From: Pyrinomonadaceae bacterium | Lineage (GTDB): Bacteria; Acidobacteriota; Blastocatellia; Pyrinomonadales; Pyrinomonadaceae | DNA length: 39,628 nt | Direction of reading: 5' to 3' | Assembly (NCBI GenBank): GCA_022843305.1 | Contig: JALHNX010000028.1 | Coordinates: 1 to 39,628, forward strand | Shown: in pieces, positions 16,371-23,518 of the stretch | Layout: the number at the start of each line of letters is the position of its first letter | Position numbering within the stretch: the stretch's first letter is position 1 | Translations under genes and position numbers: made by a program | Notes under the pieces: model-generated | The model's input: the letters and a program-made list of their open reading frames with translations, nothing else | Database searches by the model: none | What the model was told of the DNA's origin: nothing

Positions 16371-16928
16371 TTAAGCTGCCAAATCTTCGAAATCTTCAAT
16401 GCTTGGTAATTCCGACAAATCCTTCAAACCGAACTGTAGCAGAAAATCCTTCGACGTGCCGTACATCATCGGTCGCCCGACGGTTTCTTTGCGACCTTTT
16501 GCGGTGATGAGCTTTTTGTCCAAAAGCGTCTTGATCGCCGATGCCGACTGCACGCCGCGAATTTCTAAAATTTCGGGAACGGTAACGGGCTGTTTGTAAG
16601 CGATGACCGCCAGCGTTTCGAGCGCGGCGAGCGATAATTTCGCGTTCGGGCGCGTTTTCAAATATTTGCGGATTTCTTCGTGATATTCCGTCCGCGTCGA
16701 AATTTGCCAGCCGCCCGCGATTTCCCTTAATTGCAAACCGCCTTCGCGTTCTTCGTATTCCTGTTTTAACTGTTCGACCGCCGCCTCGACGGTTTCACGG
16801 TCTTCTTCGAGAACGTCCGAAAGAGTTTTAACAGTAATCGGTTCGTCCGCGACAAAAACGAGTGCCTCGACGATTGAAACGATTTCGCTAATGCTGCGCG
16901 TTTGTTTTTCTTCAATTTCCAAATCCAT
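16371..16928 (-). CDS. scpB: Segregation and condensation protein B
   Basis: The 185-aa protein has the tandem winged-helix arrangement of ScpB: SIVEALVFVADEPITVKTLSDVL at the start, GGWQISTRTEYHEEIRKYLKTRP, then LSLAALETLAVIAYKQPVTVPEILEIRGV and the second wing LITAKGRKETVGRPMMYGTSKDFLLQFGL. It binds ScpA and Smc to form the chromosome condensin. ATG 16928 lies 97 nt downstream of the scpA stop. In most genomes the two genes overlap or nearly so; here a tandem-inverted repeat has inserted between them. Confidence 0.95.
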   Translation of the reverse strand: MDLEIEEKQTRSISEIVSIVEALVFVADEPITVKTLSDVLEEDRETVEAAVEQLKQEYEEREGGLQLREIAGGWQISTRTEYHEEIRKYLKTRPNAKLSLAALETLAVIAYKQPVTVPEILEIRGVQSASAIKTLLDKKLITAKGRKETVGRPMMYGTSKDFLLQFGLKDLSELPSIEDFEDLAA

Positions 16929-16938
16929 AAAATATTTA

Positions 16939-17018
16939 GCCCACGAAACACACGAAACAGACGAAAAAAGAAAAATTATTTGGTTTTATTTTTCGTTTCT
17001 TTCGTGTGTTTCGTGGGC
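16939..17018. repeat. Tandem/inverted repeat between scpA and scpB
   Basis: CACGAAAC-type 9-nt words at 16939-16966 are mirrored at 16988-17018, with a matching 19-bp outer arm (GCCCACGAAACACACGAAA). It takes up almost the whole 96-nt gap inside an operon that is usually tight. Confidence 0.9.
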
Positions 17019-17024
17019 AAAAAA

Positions 17025-17792
17025 TCAAACCTTCTTCAAAATAATATCGCCGAAAGTCGTCGTTTGCATCAATTTGACGCTTTCGGTGCGGACGATTTCG
17101 AGAACGGCGATGAATGCCGTAACGAGTTCGCGGCGCGTGTGCATTTCTTCAAAAAACGCTAAAAGACTCAATTGTTTGTTCGCAAAAATCCGCTTTTTCA
17201 AACTTTTCAGCATTTCCGCCAAAGTAATTTCTTCGCGCTCGATTTCCAACTGTACTTCCTCTATGTGGCGCGATAAGATTTTCTGGAAAACCGTCAGCAA
17301 ATCGAAAACCGAAGCGTTCGTTTCGGCGTTATTTTCGTCCGATTCGAGCTTGCCGCGCGGAAAAACCGCCTGCTCGACCGTCGTTCGTTCATAAAGCATC
17401 TGCGCCGCATTTTTGAATTTTTGATGTTCGAGCAGTTGGCGGACGAGCAATTCGCGCGGGTCTTCCATTTCCTCTTCGGCTTCTTCCGTAATTTCTTTCG
17501 GCAAAAGCATTTTCGATTTGATCTCGATCAAAGTCGCCGCCATTACCAGAAAGTCGCCCGCGACCGAAATATCCAGATGCTTCATCAGACGGATATATTT
17601 CAAATATTCGTCCGTGATCCGGGCGATCGGAATGTCGAAAATATTCGCCTGTTCCTGTTTGATAAGATAAAGCAAAAGGTCGAGCGGACCGTTAAATTCG
17701 CCCATATGGAGTTTCAGTTCATCACGCGATTCGCGGGTGATCTCCGCGGTTTCCTTGTAAAAATCAAAGCTGAGTTGTTCGGTTTGCTCCAT
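17025..17792 (-). CDS. scpA: Segregation and condensation protein A
   Basis: The 255-aa kleisin-type protein has GPLDLLLYLIKQEQANIFDIPIARITDEYLKYI near the N-terminus (helix pair that contacts the Smc neck), DFLVMAATLIEIKSKMLLP in the middle and the C-terminal winged-helix part LLAFFEEMHTRRELVTAFIAVLEIVR. It bridges the Smc heads and carries ScpB. It has the usual length. The start codon region is preceded by another perfect hairpin repeat. In many bacteria trpS or an M50 protease gene lies upstream; here those genes sit 7 kb away on the same strand. Confidence 0.95.
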   Translation of the reverse strand: MEQTEQLSFDFYKETAEITRESRDELKLHMGEFNGPLDLLLYLIKQEQANIFDIPIARITDEYLKYIRLMKHLDISVAGDFLVMAATLIEIKSKMLLPKEITEEAEEEMEDPRELLVRQLLEHQKFKNAAQMLYERTTVEQAVFPRGKLESDENNAETNASVFDLLTVFQKILSRHIEEVQLEIEREEITLAEMLKSLKKRIFANKQLSLLAFFEEMHTRRELVTAFIAVLEIVRTESVKLMQTTTFGDIILKKV

Positions 17793-17795
17793 AAT

Positions 17796-17864
17796 AACTG
17801 ATAGTTGATAACTGATAGTTGATAGTTATTTGATTTTCACTATCAACTATCAGTTATCAACTAT
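17796..17864. repeat. Heptamer-type perfect inverted repeat upstream of scpA
   Basis: A perfect 26-bp stem (17801-17826 with 17839-17864) and a 12-nt loop. The arms consist of GATAGTT/GATAACT 7-nt words. It fills the entire gap between the DinB gene stop and scpA start. Confidence 0.92.
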
Positions 17865-17867
17865 CCA

Positions 17868-18335
17868 CTAAATATATTTCGTTTCGCGCAGGTAGATTAT
17901 GTAATCAATTTTCGGCGGCGCAAAACCGGCTTCGCGCAAGTTCAGCATAATATTTCCGCGATGGGTCGAGGAATGAAAAAGAACGTGCGTTAAAAGCTCG
18001 CGGAAAGTATTTTCATACCAGATGCCTTCGCTCGTGCGGTATCGGGCGGTCAAATCCAATCCTTCTTCTTCAAACCGGCGCAGAAGTTTCTCGTATCTTT
18101 CCGAAACTTCACGCGCCAACGTGCCGCATTCTTCCAAAGATAATTCCTGCCAGAAATCGAAGCCTTTCGAGTCTTTGCCGTAAAGCCGCTCGAAATATTC
18201 CTGTTCGGTAATCAAAAGATGCGCGAGAATCTTTCGGGATTTTTCGACCGTGTTTTCCTTGAGCGCGGTAATGATCCGGCGGTTCGCCCAATCGTTATAA
18301 GCAAAAAGCTGGCGTAAATTTTCGACGGTTTGCAT
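17868..18335 (-). CDS. DinB family protein, 155 aa
   Basis: A second, distinct DinB-fold protein. RQLFAYNDWANRRIITAL at the start is the classic first helix; the metal-binding histidines are likely H40 in KILAHLLITEQEYFERL and the pair in LLTHVLFHSSTHRGNIMLNLREAG near the C-terminus. The C-terminal PPKIDYIIYLRE fits the subfamily. The role of these proteins is generally unknown beyond thiol-dependent transferase chemistry in some members. It is flanked on both sides by tandem-inverted repeats. Confidence 0.88.
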   Translation of the reverse strand: MQTVENLRQLFAYNDWANRRIITALKENTVEKSRKILAHLLITEQEYFERLYGKDSKGFDFWQELSLEECGTLAREVSERYEKLLRRFEEEGLDLTARYRTSEGIWYENTFRELLTHVLFHSSTHRGNIMLNLREAGFAPPKIDYIIYLRETKYI

Positions 18336-18344
18336 ATTATTTTT

Positions 18345-18415
18345 TAACCGCGAACCACGCTAAAAGCGCGAAAAATTAAAATTTGACTTAGCGTGTTTCG
18401 TGCATTTCGCGGTTT
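18345..18415. repeat. Imperfect tandem/inverted repeat
   Basis: AACCGCGAACCACGCTAA on the left faces TTAGCGTGTTTCGTGCATTTCGCGGTT on the right; the left arm has lost about 10 nt relative to the right one. It overlaps the last codons of the monooxygenase gene by 2 nt. Confidence 0.75.
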
Positions 18416-18740
18416 ATTCTCTCTCAAAAATATTATCACGCTCGACCAGACAAACCCGCGTCGCAAACGCCTGATACCATTTTTCGTAGCCTTTCGCCTG
18501 CGCGATTTGGTGTTCGGCGTGGTTTTTCCAAGCCGCGATGTCTTCCTGAGTTTCCCAGTAAGTGACGGAAATTCCGATCTCGCCTTTCGCCGATTCGATG
18601 CCGAGATAGCCTTTCTGCGCTTGCGCGAGCGCAAACATTTGCGCATTCATTTCGGCGTAGCCTTCTTGATCTTCGCTTTTGACGGTCGTAAAAATGACGG
18701 CGTAATACGGCGGTTTCGGGGTTTTTGCAAATTTGCTCAT
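18414..18740 (-). CDS. Antibiotic biosynthesis monooxygenase (ABM) domain protein
   Basis: The 108-aa protein shows the ABM ferredoxin-like fold sequence pattern: PPYYAVIFTTVKSED, MFALAQAQKGYLGIESAKGEIGISVTYWETQEDIAAWKNHAEH and KWYQAFATRVCLVERDN. ABM-domain proteins include heme-degrading and quinone-forming oxygenases and proteins of unknown role. Its ATG lies only 3 nt from the outer arm of the structured repeat at 18744-18876, and no normal Shine-Dalgarno is visible, so the repeat has replaced the native upstream sequence. Confidence 0.88.
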   Translation of the reverse strand: MSKFAKTPKPPYYAVIFTTVKSEDQEGYAEMNAQMFALAQAQKGYLGIESAKGEIGISVTYWETQEDIAAWKNHAEHQIAQAKGYEKWYQAFATRVCLVERDNIFERE

Positions 18741-18743
18741 AGA

Positions 18744-18876
18744 CGGAACGCCGTCACGCGGGCGGCACTGAACGCTTTGAAGCGTTCAAGAAAGTTCAAT
18801 TTCATTCAACTTAAAGTTAAACCGCGCTATTTTAGATTGCCTTTGCAATCTGTGCCGTCAGGATGACGGCGTTCCG
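18744..18876. repeat. Structured repeat family, copy 2
   Basis: Outer arms CGGAACGCCGTCA (18744-18756) and its exact complement (18864-18876) enclose hairpins GAACGCTT/AAGCGTTC and AGATTGC/GCAATCT. Reverse-complemented, the core follows the same order as copy 1 at 9540-9684, with an AAGTTGA linker in between. The right arm encodes the last residues and the stop of the ArsC-like protein. Confidence 0.82.
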
Positions 18877-19217
18877 ATCAGCTCCAGTGCATTCTCAATC
18901 GGACGCGCCAGCACGGCTCGCTCGCCGACCTCGACAATCGGACGCTGTAAAATACTCGGATTTTCAATCATCAATTTTATCAATTTATCTGAGTCTTTGA
19001 CTTCCGCAACTTTCAATTCTTTATAAACAGGTTCGTTTTTACGCAAAACATCAAACGGCGAAAGATTGGCTTTTTCAAGTAAGTCGCGCAATTTTTCTTC
19101 GGTCAAAGGCTCGATAAAATAATTGACTCTCGTATAGTCAACGCCGTTTTCTTCAAACAATTTGTTCAATTTCCGGCAAGTCGTGCAAGTCGGTTTTTCG
19201 TAAACTGTAATTTTCAT
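18858..19217 (-). CDS. ArsC-family glutaredoxin-like reductase
   Basis: ATG 19217 gives a 119-aa protein starting MKITVYEKPTCTTCRKL; upstream in-frame codons would lie in a repeat. CTTCRK carries the reactive cysteine of the ArsC/Spx superfamily. Further family motifs are VNYFIEPLTEEKLRDLL, NEPVYKEL, LMIENPSILQRPIVEV and a short C-terminus. It may be an arsenate reductase-like thiol enzyme or a Spx-like regulator; the RPIV segment favours the enzyme side. The last residues, GTPSS, and the stop codon are encoded by the arm of a structured repeat, so the native end has been replaced. Confidence 0.88.
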   Translation of the reverse strand: MKITVYEKPTCTTCRKLNKLFEENGVDYTRVNYFIEPLTEEKLRDLLEKANLSPFDVLRKNEPVYKELKVAEVKDSDKLIKLMIENPSILQRPIVEVGERAVLARPIENALELIGTPSS

Positions 19218-19220
19218 AAA

Positions 19221-19294
19221 TTGGTCTTTGGCTTTGGTCTTTGGTCTTTGGAATTCAGTTTTACAAAAACCAAAGACCAAAGACCGAAAGCCAA
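19221..19294. repeat. Heptamer-type tandem and inverted repeat (GGTCTTT words)
   Basis: GGTCTTT units run from 19221 to 19251; their inverted complement occupies 19270-19294, 24 of 25 bases matching with one offset. It lies 3 nt from the ArsC-like start and 1 nt from the end of the DUF779 gene. Confidence 0.92.
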
Positions 19295-19295
19295 T

Positions 19296-19679
19296 TCAGA
19301 TCATATCGCCGAGCCGCGTTTCGGTCAGCTTTTCGTCGTCTTTGAGACAAAACATTTTCGATTTCGTGACGAACCGTACGCCCATCGGGATTTCGAGCGA
19401 AAACGACGCGCCGCGTCCGGGCGTGATGTCAATCGTCAATTCCGTGTGCTGCCAAAATTCAAACTGATCCTTCGCCATATAAAAATCGCAGCCGTCAATC
19501 GCGCCGAGCCAAACATCGCTCGAACCGACGAGAAATTCGCCCGCCTCATAACACATCGGCGAAGAACCGTCGCAACAACCGCCCGATTGATGAAACATCA
19601 ATTCACCGTGCTTTTCGCGTAGTTCGCCGATAACTTTTTTCGCTTCGTCGGTTACTTTTACTCTTGCTACTTCTTTCAT
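19296..19679 (-). CDS. DUF779 protein
   Basis: The 127-aa protein matches DUF779 by LMFHQSGGCCDGSSPMCY, the cysteine-rich segment, followed by FLVGSSDVWLGAIDGCDFYM and QFEFWQHTELTIDITPGRGASFSLEIPMGVRF. Members are commonly encoded next to NAD-dependent aldehyde dehydrogenases of the AcoD/ExaC type, and such a gene lies at 21045-22559 on the same strand. The two are separated by a toxin-antitoxin pair and a lipoprotein gene. The molecular role is not known to me. Confidence 0.92.
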   Translation of the reverse strand: MKEVARVKVTDEAKKVIGELREKHGELMFHQSGGCCDGSSPMCYEAGEFLVGSSDVWLGAIDGCDFYMAKDQFEFWQHTELTIDITPGRGASFSLEIPMGVRFVTKSKMFCLKDDEKLTETRLGDMI

Positions 19680-19680
19680 T

Positions 19681-19896
19681 TTATTTTAATTCAGGCTGAT
19701 GTTCTCTGGTAATTCTGATTAAAAACCGCAAAGCTTGATTGACCGATTCGGAATCGGGAAAAACTTTCGCTACATCCGGTTCAAGAAAAATCGCATTTTT
19801 CTGCAAAGCGCGTCTGCCCGCGCCGACTTTTCTGACCTTTAGTTTTGAAAAATCGTATTCCGGTTCGAGTTCGTCATTCAAATTTTCCGTGTTCAT
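19681..19896 (-). CDS. BrnA-like antitoxin
   Basis: The 71-aa protein begins with acidic residues and EPEYDFSKLKVRKVG, then IFLEPDVAKVFPDSESVNQALRFLI, where the FPDSESVN segment is the ribbon-helix-helix core found in BrnA-type antitoxins. It starts 22 nt inside the upstream toxin gene, as is typical for such pairs, and stops 1 nt before the DUF779 start. It would neutralise the toxin and repress the pair's promoter; that is family knowledge, not visible here. Confidence 0.85.
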   Translation of the reverse strand: MNTENLNDELEPEYDFSKLKVRKVGAGRRALQKNAIFLEPDVAKVFPDSESVNQALRFLIRITREHQPELK

Positions 19897-20155
19897 AATT
19901 TCTTCGTTCCTGCGGCGTTAATTCTCGCGCGCTGATGATTCGTATTTTATCATCTCGCTCAATATATGAAACAATCAAAAGCCTTTGCCTACTTGATTCG
20001 CCGATTATCAAAAAGCGGTGTTCTTCAACAGAATGTTTCGGGTCGTAAAAATCAACATAAAACAAATCTTCAAAAACCGTCGCCGCTTCTTCAAAATCAA
20101 CATCGTGTTTTTTGAGATTTGATTCGGCTTTTTCTTTGTCCCATTCAAATTCCAC
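19874..20155 (-). CDS. brnT: BrnT family ribonuclease toxin
   Basis: The 93-aa protein is a standard BrnT: FEWDKEKAESNLKKHDVDFEEAATVF at the N-terminus, DPKHSVEEHRFLIIGESSRQRLLIVSYIERDDKIRIISARELTPQERRNYE at the C-terminus. BrnT is a RelE-like ribonuclease. It is overlapped by 23 nt with its antitoxin gene. The pair lies inside an otherwise metabolic minus-strand run, between the DUF779 gene and a lipoprotein gene. A toxin of this sort could stabilise the accessory block. Confidence 0.93.
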   Translation of the reverse strand: MEFEWDKEKAESNLKKHDVDFEEAATVFEDLFYVDFYDPKHSVEEHRFLIIGESSRQRLLIVSYIERDDKIRIISARELTPQERRNYEHGKFE

Positions 20156-20225
20156 TTTTGTCTTTTACCCTTGCGTTTTCGCGTCGTTGTTTACTCTTAC
20201 GCTTGGAATGTTTTTCATACTCAAA

Positions 20226-20969
20226 TTATGCGAAAGGGAAAATCTCTATCAATAAACAGCCGTTTTCATCGCGCCAGCGAATCCAACCTGAAACAGATTG
20301 GATTGGTGCGTCACTACAATGATTTTGCAAGTTGACTTTAATCCAATCACCCTTCATTTCGATAACTTCAAAACAATCATTTCCCTCAAAAATTATCTTT
20401 TCCGCCGTCGCTTCGGGTTTTAAGCGAAGCGGATTACTTTCTATATTCAAACTTCCGACTGAAAATGAAGTTTTCATCTGTTGAAGCCAGTCTTCAAATT
20501 TCACGGATTTATTTTCTTGCAGCCAAAGCGTTTTGTTTTTCTGGTCGTCAACCACGACTTCCAACCAACCGTTTCGCCGACTTTTTACGGCTAAATCAAA
20601 AATGTAATAATCCAACTTGTGCATTTCTGGATTAAGCAGAATATAAGATTTTTCTCCCTCGGCTGTGAAACTATCCATTTTTAATTCTTTATCTTCGTAA
20701 AATCGAAGTATTTGCGCGGGCGGTTGCGATGCATTTGGTTTTTCGTAAAAATTAATTACGGTTTTCCCGTCGAAACTTATATCAGCAGAGCCGATAATGT
20801 CTTTTATATTCTGGCATTCAACATCATTTGAAACGATTTTTTGCGGCTTGATTGTTGATGTCGCAATCGGAGAATCGGCAACAGGAATGACAGCTTCGGT
20901 TTGTAATTCAGCTTTCGAGGAACAACCGAAAATGAGAATGCAGGAAATAAGTATTATTATGAAGCGCAT
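20226..20969 (-). CDS. Lipoprotein of unknown function, 247 aa
   Basis: Residues 1-16 (MRFIIILISCILIFGC) form a lipoprotein signal with the lipobox Cys at 16. The mature part has two or more beta-rich segments, QILRFYEDKELKMDSFTAEGEKSYILLNPEMHKLDYYIFDL and KIIFEGNDCFEVIEMKGDWIKVNL, and ends in SGWIRWRDENGCLLIEIFPFA, which resembles an SH3-like tail. I recognise no family. A short gap separates it from the brnT gene. Composition is slightly AT-rich. Confidence 0.7.
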   Translation of the reverse strand: MRFIIILISCILIFGCSSKAELQTEAVIPVADSPIATSTIKPQKIVSNDVECQNIKDIIGSADISFDGKTVINFYEKPNASQPPAQILRFYEDKELKMDSFTAEGEKSYILLNPEMHKLDYYIFDLAVKSRRNGWLEVVVDDQKNKTLWLQENKSVKFEDWLQQMKTSFSVGSLNIESNPLRLKPEATAEKIIFEGNDCFEVIEMKGDWIKVNLQNHCSDAPIQSVSGWIRWRDENGCLLIEIFPFA

Positions 20970-20984
20970 AATTTTATATTTTTA

Positions 20985-21036
20985 CGGATGAACATAAATT
21001 AAAAAATCTGCGTTCATCCGCGAAAATCTGCGGTTA
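20985..21036. repeat. Tandem/inverted repeat with CGGATGAAC arms
   Basis: CGGATGAAC (20985-20993) pairs with GTTCATCCG (21012-21020); it continues into a second AATCTGCGG word. It lies in the gap between the lipoprotein and the aldehyde dehydrogenase gene. Confidence 0.75.
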
Positions 21037-21044
21037 ATTAATCT

Positions 21045-22559
21045 TTAGAAAAATCCCATCGCCTTCTTATCATACGAAATCAACATATTCTTGTTGTTAC
21101 GGTAATGGTCGAGCATCATTTTGTGGTTTTCGCGTCCGAAGCCGGATTTTTTGTAGCCGCCGAACGGGGCGTGCGCGGGGTAATTGTGATAACAGTTGAC
21201 CCAGACGCGACCGGCTTTGATGGCGCGCGGGATTTGGTAAAGCTGATGCGCGTCGCGTGTCCAAACTCCCGCGCCCAAACCGTAAAGCGTGTCGTTGGCG
21301 ATGGCGATTGCGTCGGCTTCATCTTTGAATGTTGTCACCGAAGCAACGGGTCCGAAGATTTCTTCCTGAAAAACGCGCATTTTGTTGTGACCTTTGAGCA
21401 GCGTCGGCTGAACGTAAAAACCTTCTTCGATTCCTTCGTTTTTGTGCATTTCGCCGCCCGTTAAAACTTCCGCGCCTTCGTCCTTGCCGATTTGAATGTA
21501 ATTCAGGATTTTTTCAAATTGATCTTTGCTTGCCTGTGCGCCGATCATCGTTTCCGGGTCGAGCGGATGACCGGGTTTGATATTTTTCGTGCGCTCGATA
21601 ACGCGTTCGATAAATTTGTCGGCGATTGATTCCTGAACTAAAATGCGCGACGGACAAGTGCAGACTTCGCCTTGATTAAGCGCGAAAAGTGCCGCGCCTT
21701 CAAGACATTTATCAAAAAATTCGTCGTCCGCGTCCATCACACTTTCAAAGAAAATATTCGGCGATTTTCCGCCAAGCTCGAGCGTTACGGGAATCAGATT
21801 TTGCGAAGCATACTGCATAATCAAACGTCCGGTCGTTGTTTCGCCCGTAAACGCGACTTTTGCCACGCGTTCCGATTGAGCGAGCGGTTTTCCGGCTTCC
21901 GTCCCGAAACCGTTGACGATATTTAAAACTCCCGGCGGCAGAATGTCTTGAATGAGTTCCATCAAAACCATAATCGAAGCCGGCGTTTGTTCGGCGGGTT
22001 TGACGATCGTGCAGTTTCCGGCGGCAAGTGCGGGCGCGATCTTCCAGGTCGCCATCAAAAGCGGAAAATTCCACGGGATGATCTGCGCGACAACGCCGAG
22101 CGGTTCGTGAATATTGATTGAAACTGTATTTGAATCAAGCTCGGTCGCTTCGCCTGTTTCGGCGCGGATCACGCCCGCAAAATATCGAAAATGGTCAATT
22201 GCCAGCGGCAAATCTGCCGCCATCGTTTCGCGGATCGGTTTGCCGTTGTCCCACGTTTCGGCGCGGGCGAGCAGTTCGAGATTTTCCTCGATCTTGTCGG
22301 CGATCTTCCACAAAAGATTACTTCTCTCGGTCGCGGAAGAATTATTCCATTCGGGCGCGGCTTTGTGCGCCGCGTCGAGCGCGAGTTCGATGTCTTCCGC
22401 CGTCGAGCGAGCGACTTTGGTAAAAACTTTGCCGTCAACGGGCGAAATTACGTCGAAATATTCACCGCTTTTCGGGGCGACGAATTCACCGCCGATAAAA
22501 TTGTTGTATTGTTCCTTGAATTTTGGAATGTCGTATGTTTTTTGTACTGCGTCCATCAT
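21045..22559 (-). CDS. NAD-dependent aldehyde dehydrogenase (ExaC/AcoD type)
   Basis: The 504-aa protein has all class signatures: [21 protein letters not shown] near 162-182, FTGETTTGR, the catalytic Glu in ELGGKSPN (E261) and the nucleophile Cys in NQGEVCTCP (C300), ending in [24 protein letters not shown]. It oxidises short-chain aldehydes such as acetaldehyde to acids. GAGGAG lies shortly before the first of two adjacent Met codons. The DUF779 gene on the same strand 1.4 kb downstream fits the usual neighbour pattern. The upstream gap (22560-22946) carries promoter-like elements for the opposite gene. Confidence 0.95.
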   Translation of the reverse strand: MMDAVQKTYDIPKFKEQYNNFIGGEFVAPKSGEYFDVISPVDGKVFTKVARSTAEDIELALDAAHKAAPEWNNSSATERSNLLWKIADKIEENLELLARAETWDNGKPIRETMAADLPLAIDHFRYFAGVIRAETGEATELDSNTVSINIHEPLGVVAQIIPWNFPLLMATWKIAPALAAGNCTIVKPAEQTPASIMVLMELIQDILPPGVLNIVNGFGTEAGKPLAQSERVAKVAFTGETTTGRLIMQYASQNLIPVTLELGGKSPNIFFESVMDADDEFFDKCLEGAALFALNQGEVCTCPSRILVQESIADKFIERVIERTKNIKPGHPLDPETMIGAQASKDQFEKILNYIQIGKDEGAEVLTGGEMHKNEGIEEGFYVQPTLLKGHNKMRVFQEEIFGPVASVTTFKDEADAIAIANDTLYGLGAGVWTRDAHQLYQIPRAIKAGRVWVNCYHNYPAHAPFGGYKKSGFGRENHKMMLDHYRNNKNMLISYDKKAMGFF

Positions 22560-22704
22560 TTTTACTCCTCAGGTTAGATTAAATATTGCCAATAAACGGG
22601 ATATTGGGCGATTTATTTTTTATTTCAGGTGAAATTTATTTTAGCACTTCCTTTGCGGAAAATAAAAATATTGCGGCGATGTGTTAAAAACTTTCAAACT
22701 TGTG

Positions 22705-22763
22705 TTTAACTTGTTAAAAAAAGTTGATATGATAGATTAGAACTTGATAATTTACATTATCAA
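22705..22763 (+). promoter_or_regulatory. Candidate promoter with operator and leader hairpin
   Basis: TTTAAC (22705-22710), 17 nt, TATGAT (22728-22733) resembles a housekeeping promoter on the plus strand. The -35 region is half of the perfect palindrome TTTAACTTGTTAAA (22705-22718), a candidate operator. A TTGATAAT/ATTATCAA hairpin (22744-22763) follows right after the predicted start. The remaining leader to 22946 has GGAGGACGGCAACTG and AACAG repeats but no gene. Confidence 0.45.
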
Positions 22764-22946
22764 ATCGGCTTTAACTGCATAAAAAGATTGAGTTTGTATT
22801 TTAAGAGATTTTATTTTTCGGAGGACGGCAACTGTTTTAACAGTTTTAACCATCAAAAACATTTGAGGTGAAACCGTTACTGAATAAGCCAAAACTATAA
22901 ACACAAGACGATTCAGTTAGACAAGGTTTTTGCGGATGAAGTATTT

Positions 22947-23477
22947 ATGAACGCAACAAAGGAAAATTTAACGGAAAAGACTCTCGAAAAAGTCACTGCG
23001 GAAAAGCCGGTTTCGGTTTATTCCGTAAATTTCGCACGGGTTATCAATAATTTCGCAGAGCGAAAAAATATCGCCCGACGAAAAGATAATTCAATCGAAA
23101 TTGCCGCTCAAACTTCGCTTTCCGAAAAAGTATTTAAATGGCGCAACGCGATTGCGGTCGCCGCAATTCTGGCGATCGGCGTGTTTCATTTTGCGTTTCA
23201 AATGTCGTTTATCCGCACGGAAATCAGCGAAAATCGTCCTGTCGTGAATGTTCCGCCGGTGAAGATCGAACCGCTGCGCGCCGCGCCTATCGAAAGCAAA
23301 CCGGCGGAATTCAAGGCGGAGAAAATAGATAGCGTGATGCCCGAAAAAAACTTGCCGGCGGTTAAAAGACGGCAGACGGAAATCGCGCCCGTCAAGCCGC
23401 AGCCCAAGAAAAAAGAAGCGGTCGAAACGCGCGCCGAACGCCTTCGCCGAGCCGAAAGAATTCTCACCGGAGTTTGA
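22947..23477 (+). CDS. Bitopic membrane protein, unknown, 176 aa
   Basis: A charged N-terminal part (residues 1-65), a single membrane helix at about 66-88 (NAIAVAAILAIGVFHFAFQMSF) and a basic Pro/Ala/Lys-rich C-terminal tail (PPVKIEPLRAAPIESKPAEF and onward, ending RAERLRRAERILTGV). The architecture is like a TonB-like or division-related bitopic protein, but no motif proves it. It is followed 41 nt later by a TPR-containing exported protein. A long upstream leader with a hairpin suggests regulated expression. Confidence 0.6.
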   Translation: MNATKENLTEKTLEKVTAEKPVSVYSVNFARVINNFAERKNIARRKDNSIEIAAQTSLSEKVFKWRNAIAVAAILAIGVFHFAFQMSFIRTEISENRPVVNVPPVKIEPLRAAPIESKPAEFKAEKIDSVMPEKNLPAVKRRQTEIAPVKPQPKKKEAVETRAERLRRAERILTGV

Positions 23478-23518
23478 ATTTTTAATCCCCTTAACCGACA
23501 AAATATTAATTAAAAGTA

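Noticed and set aside
22639-22656. Possible sigma-54 site TTAGCACTTCCTTTGC
   Set aside because: The invariant GG is AG, and the site is 290 nt from the next start; a housekeeping-type promoter lies closer.
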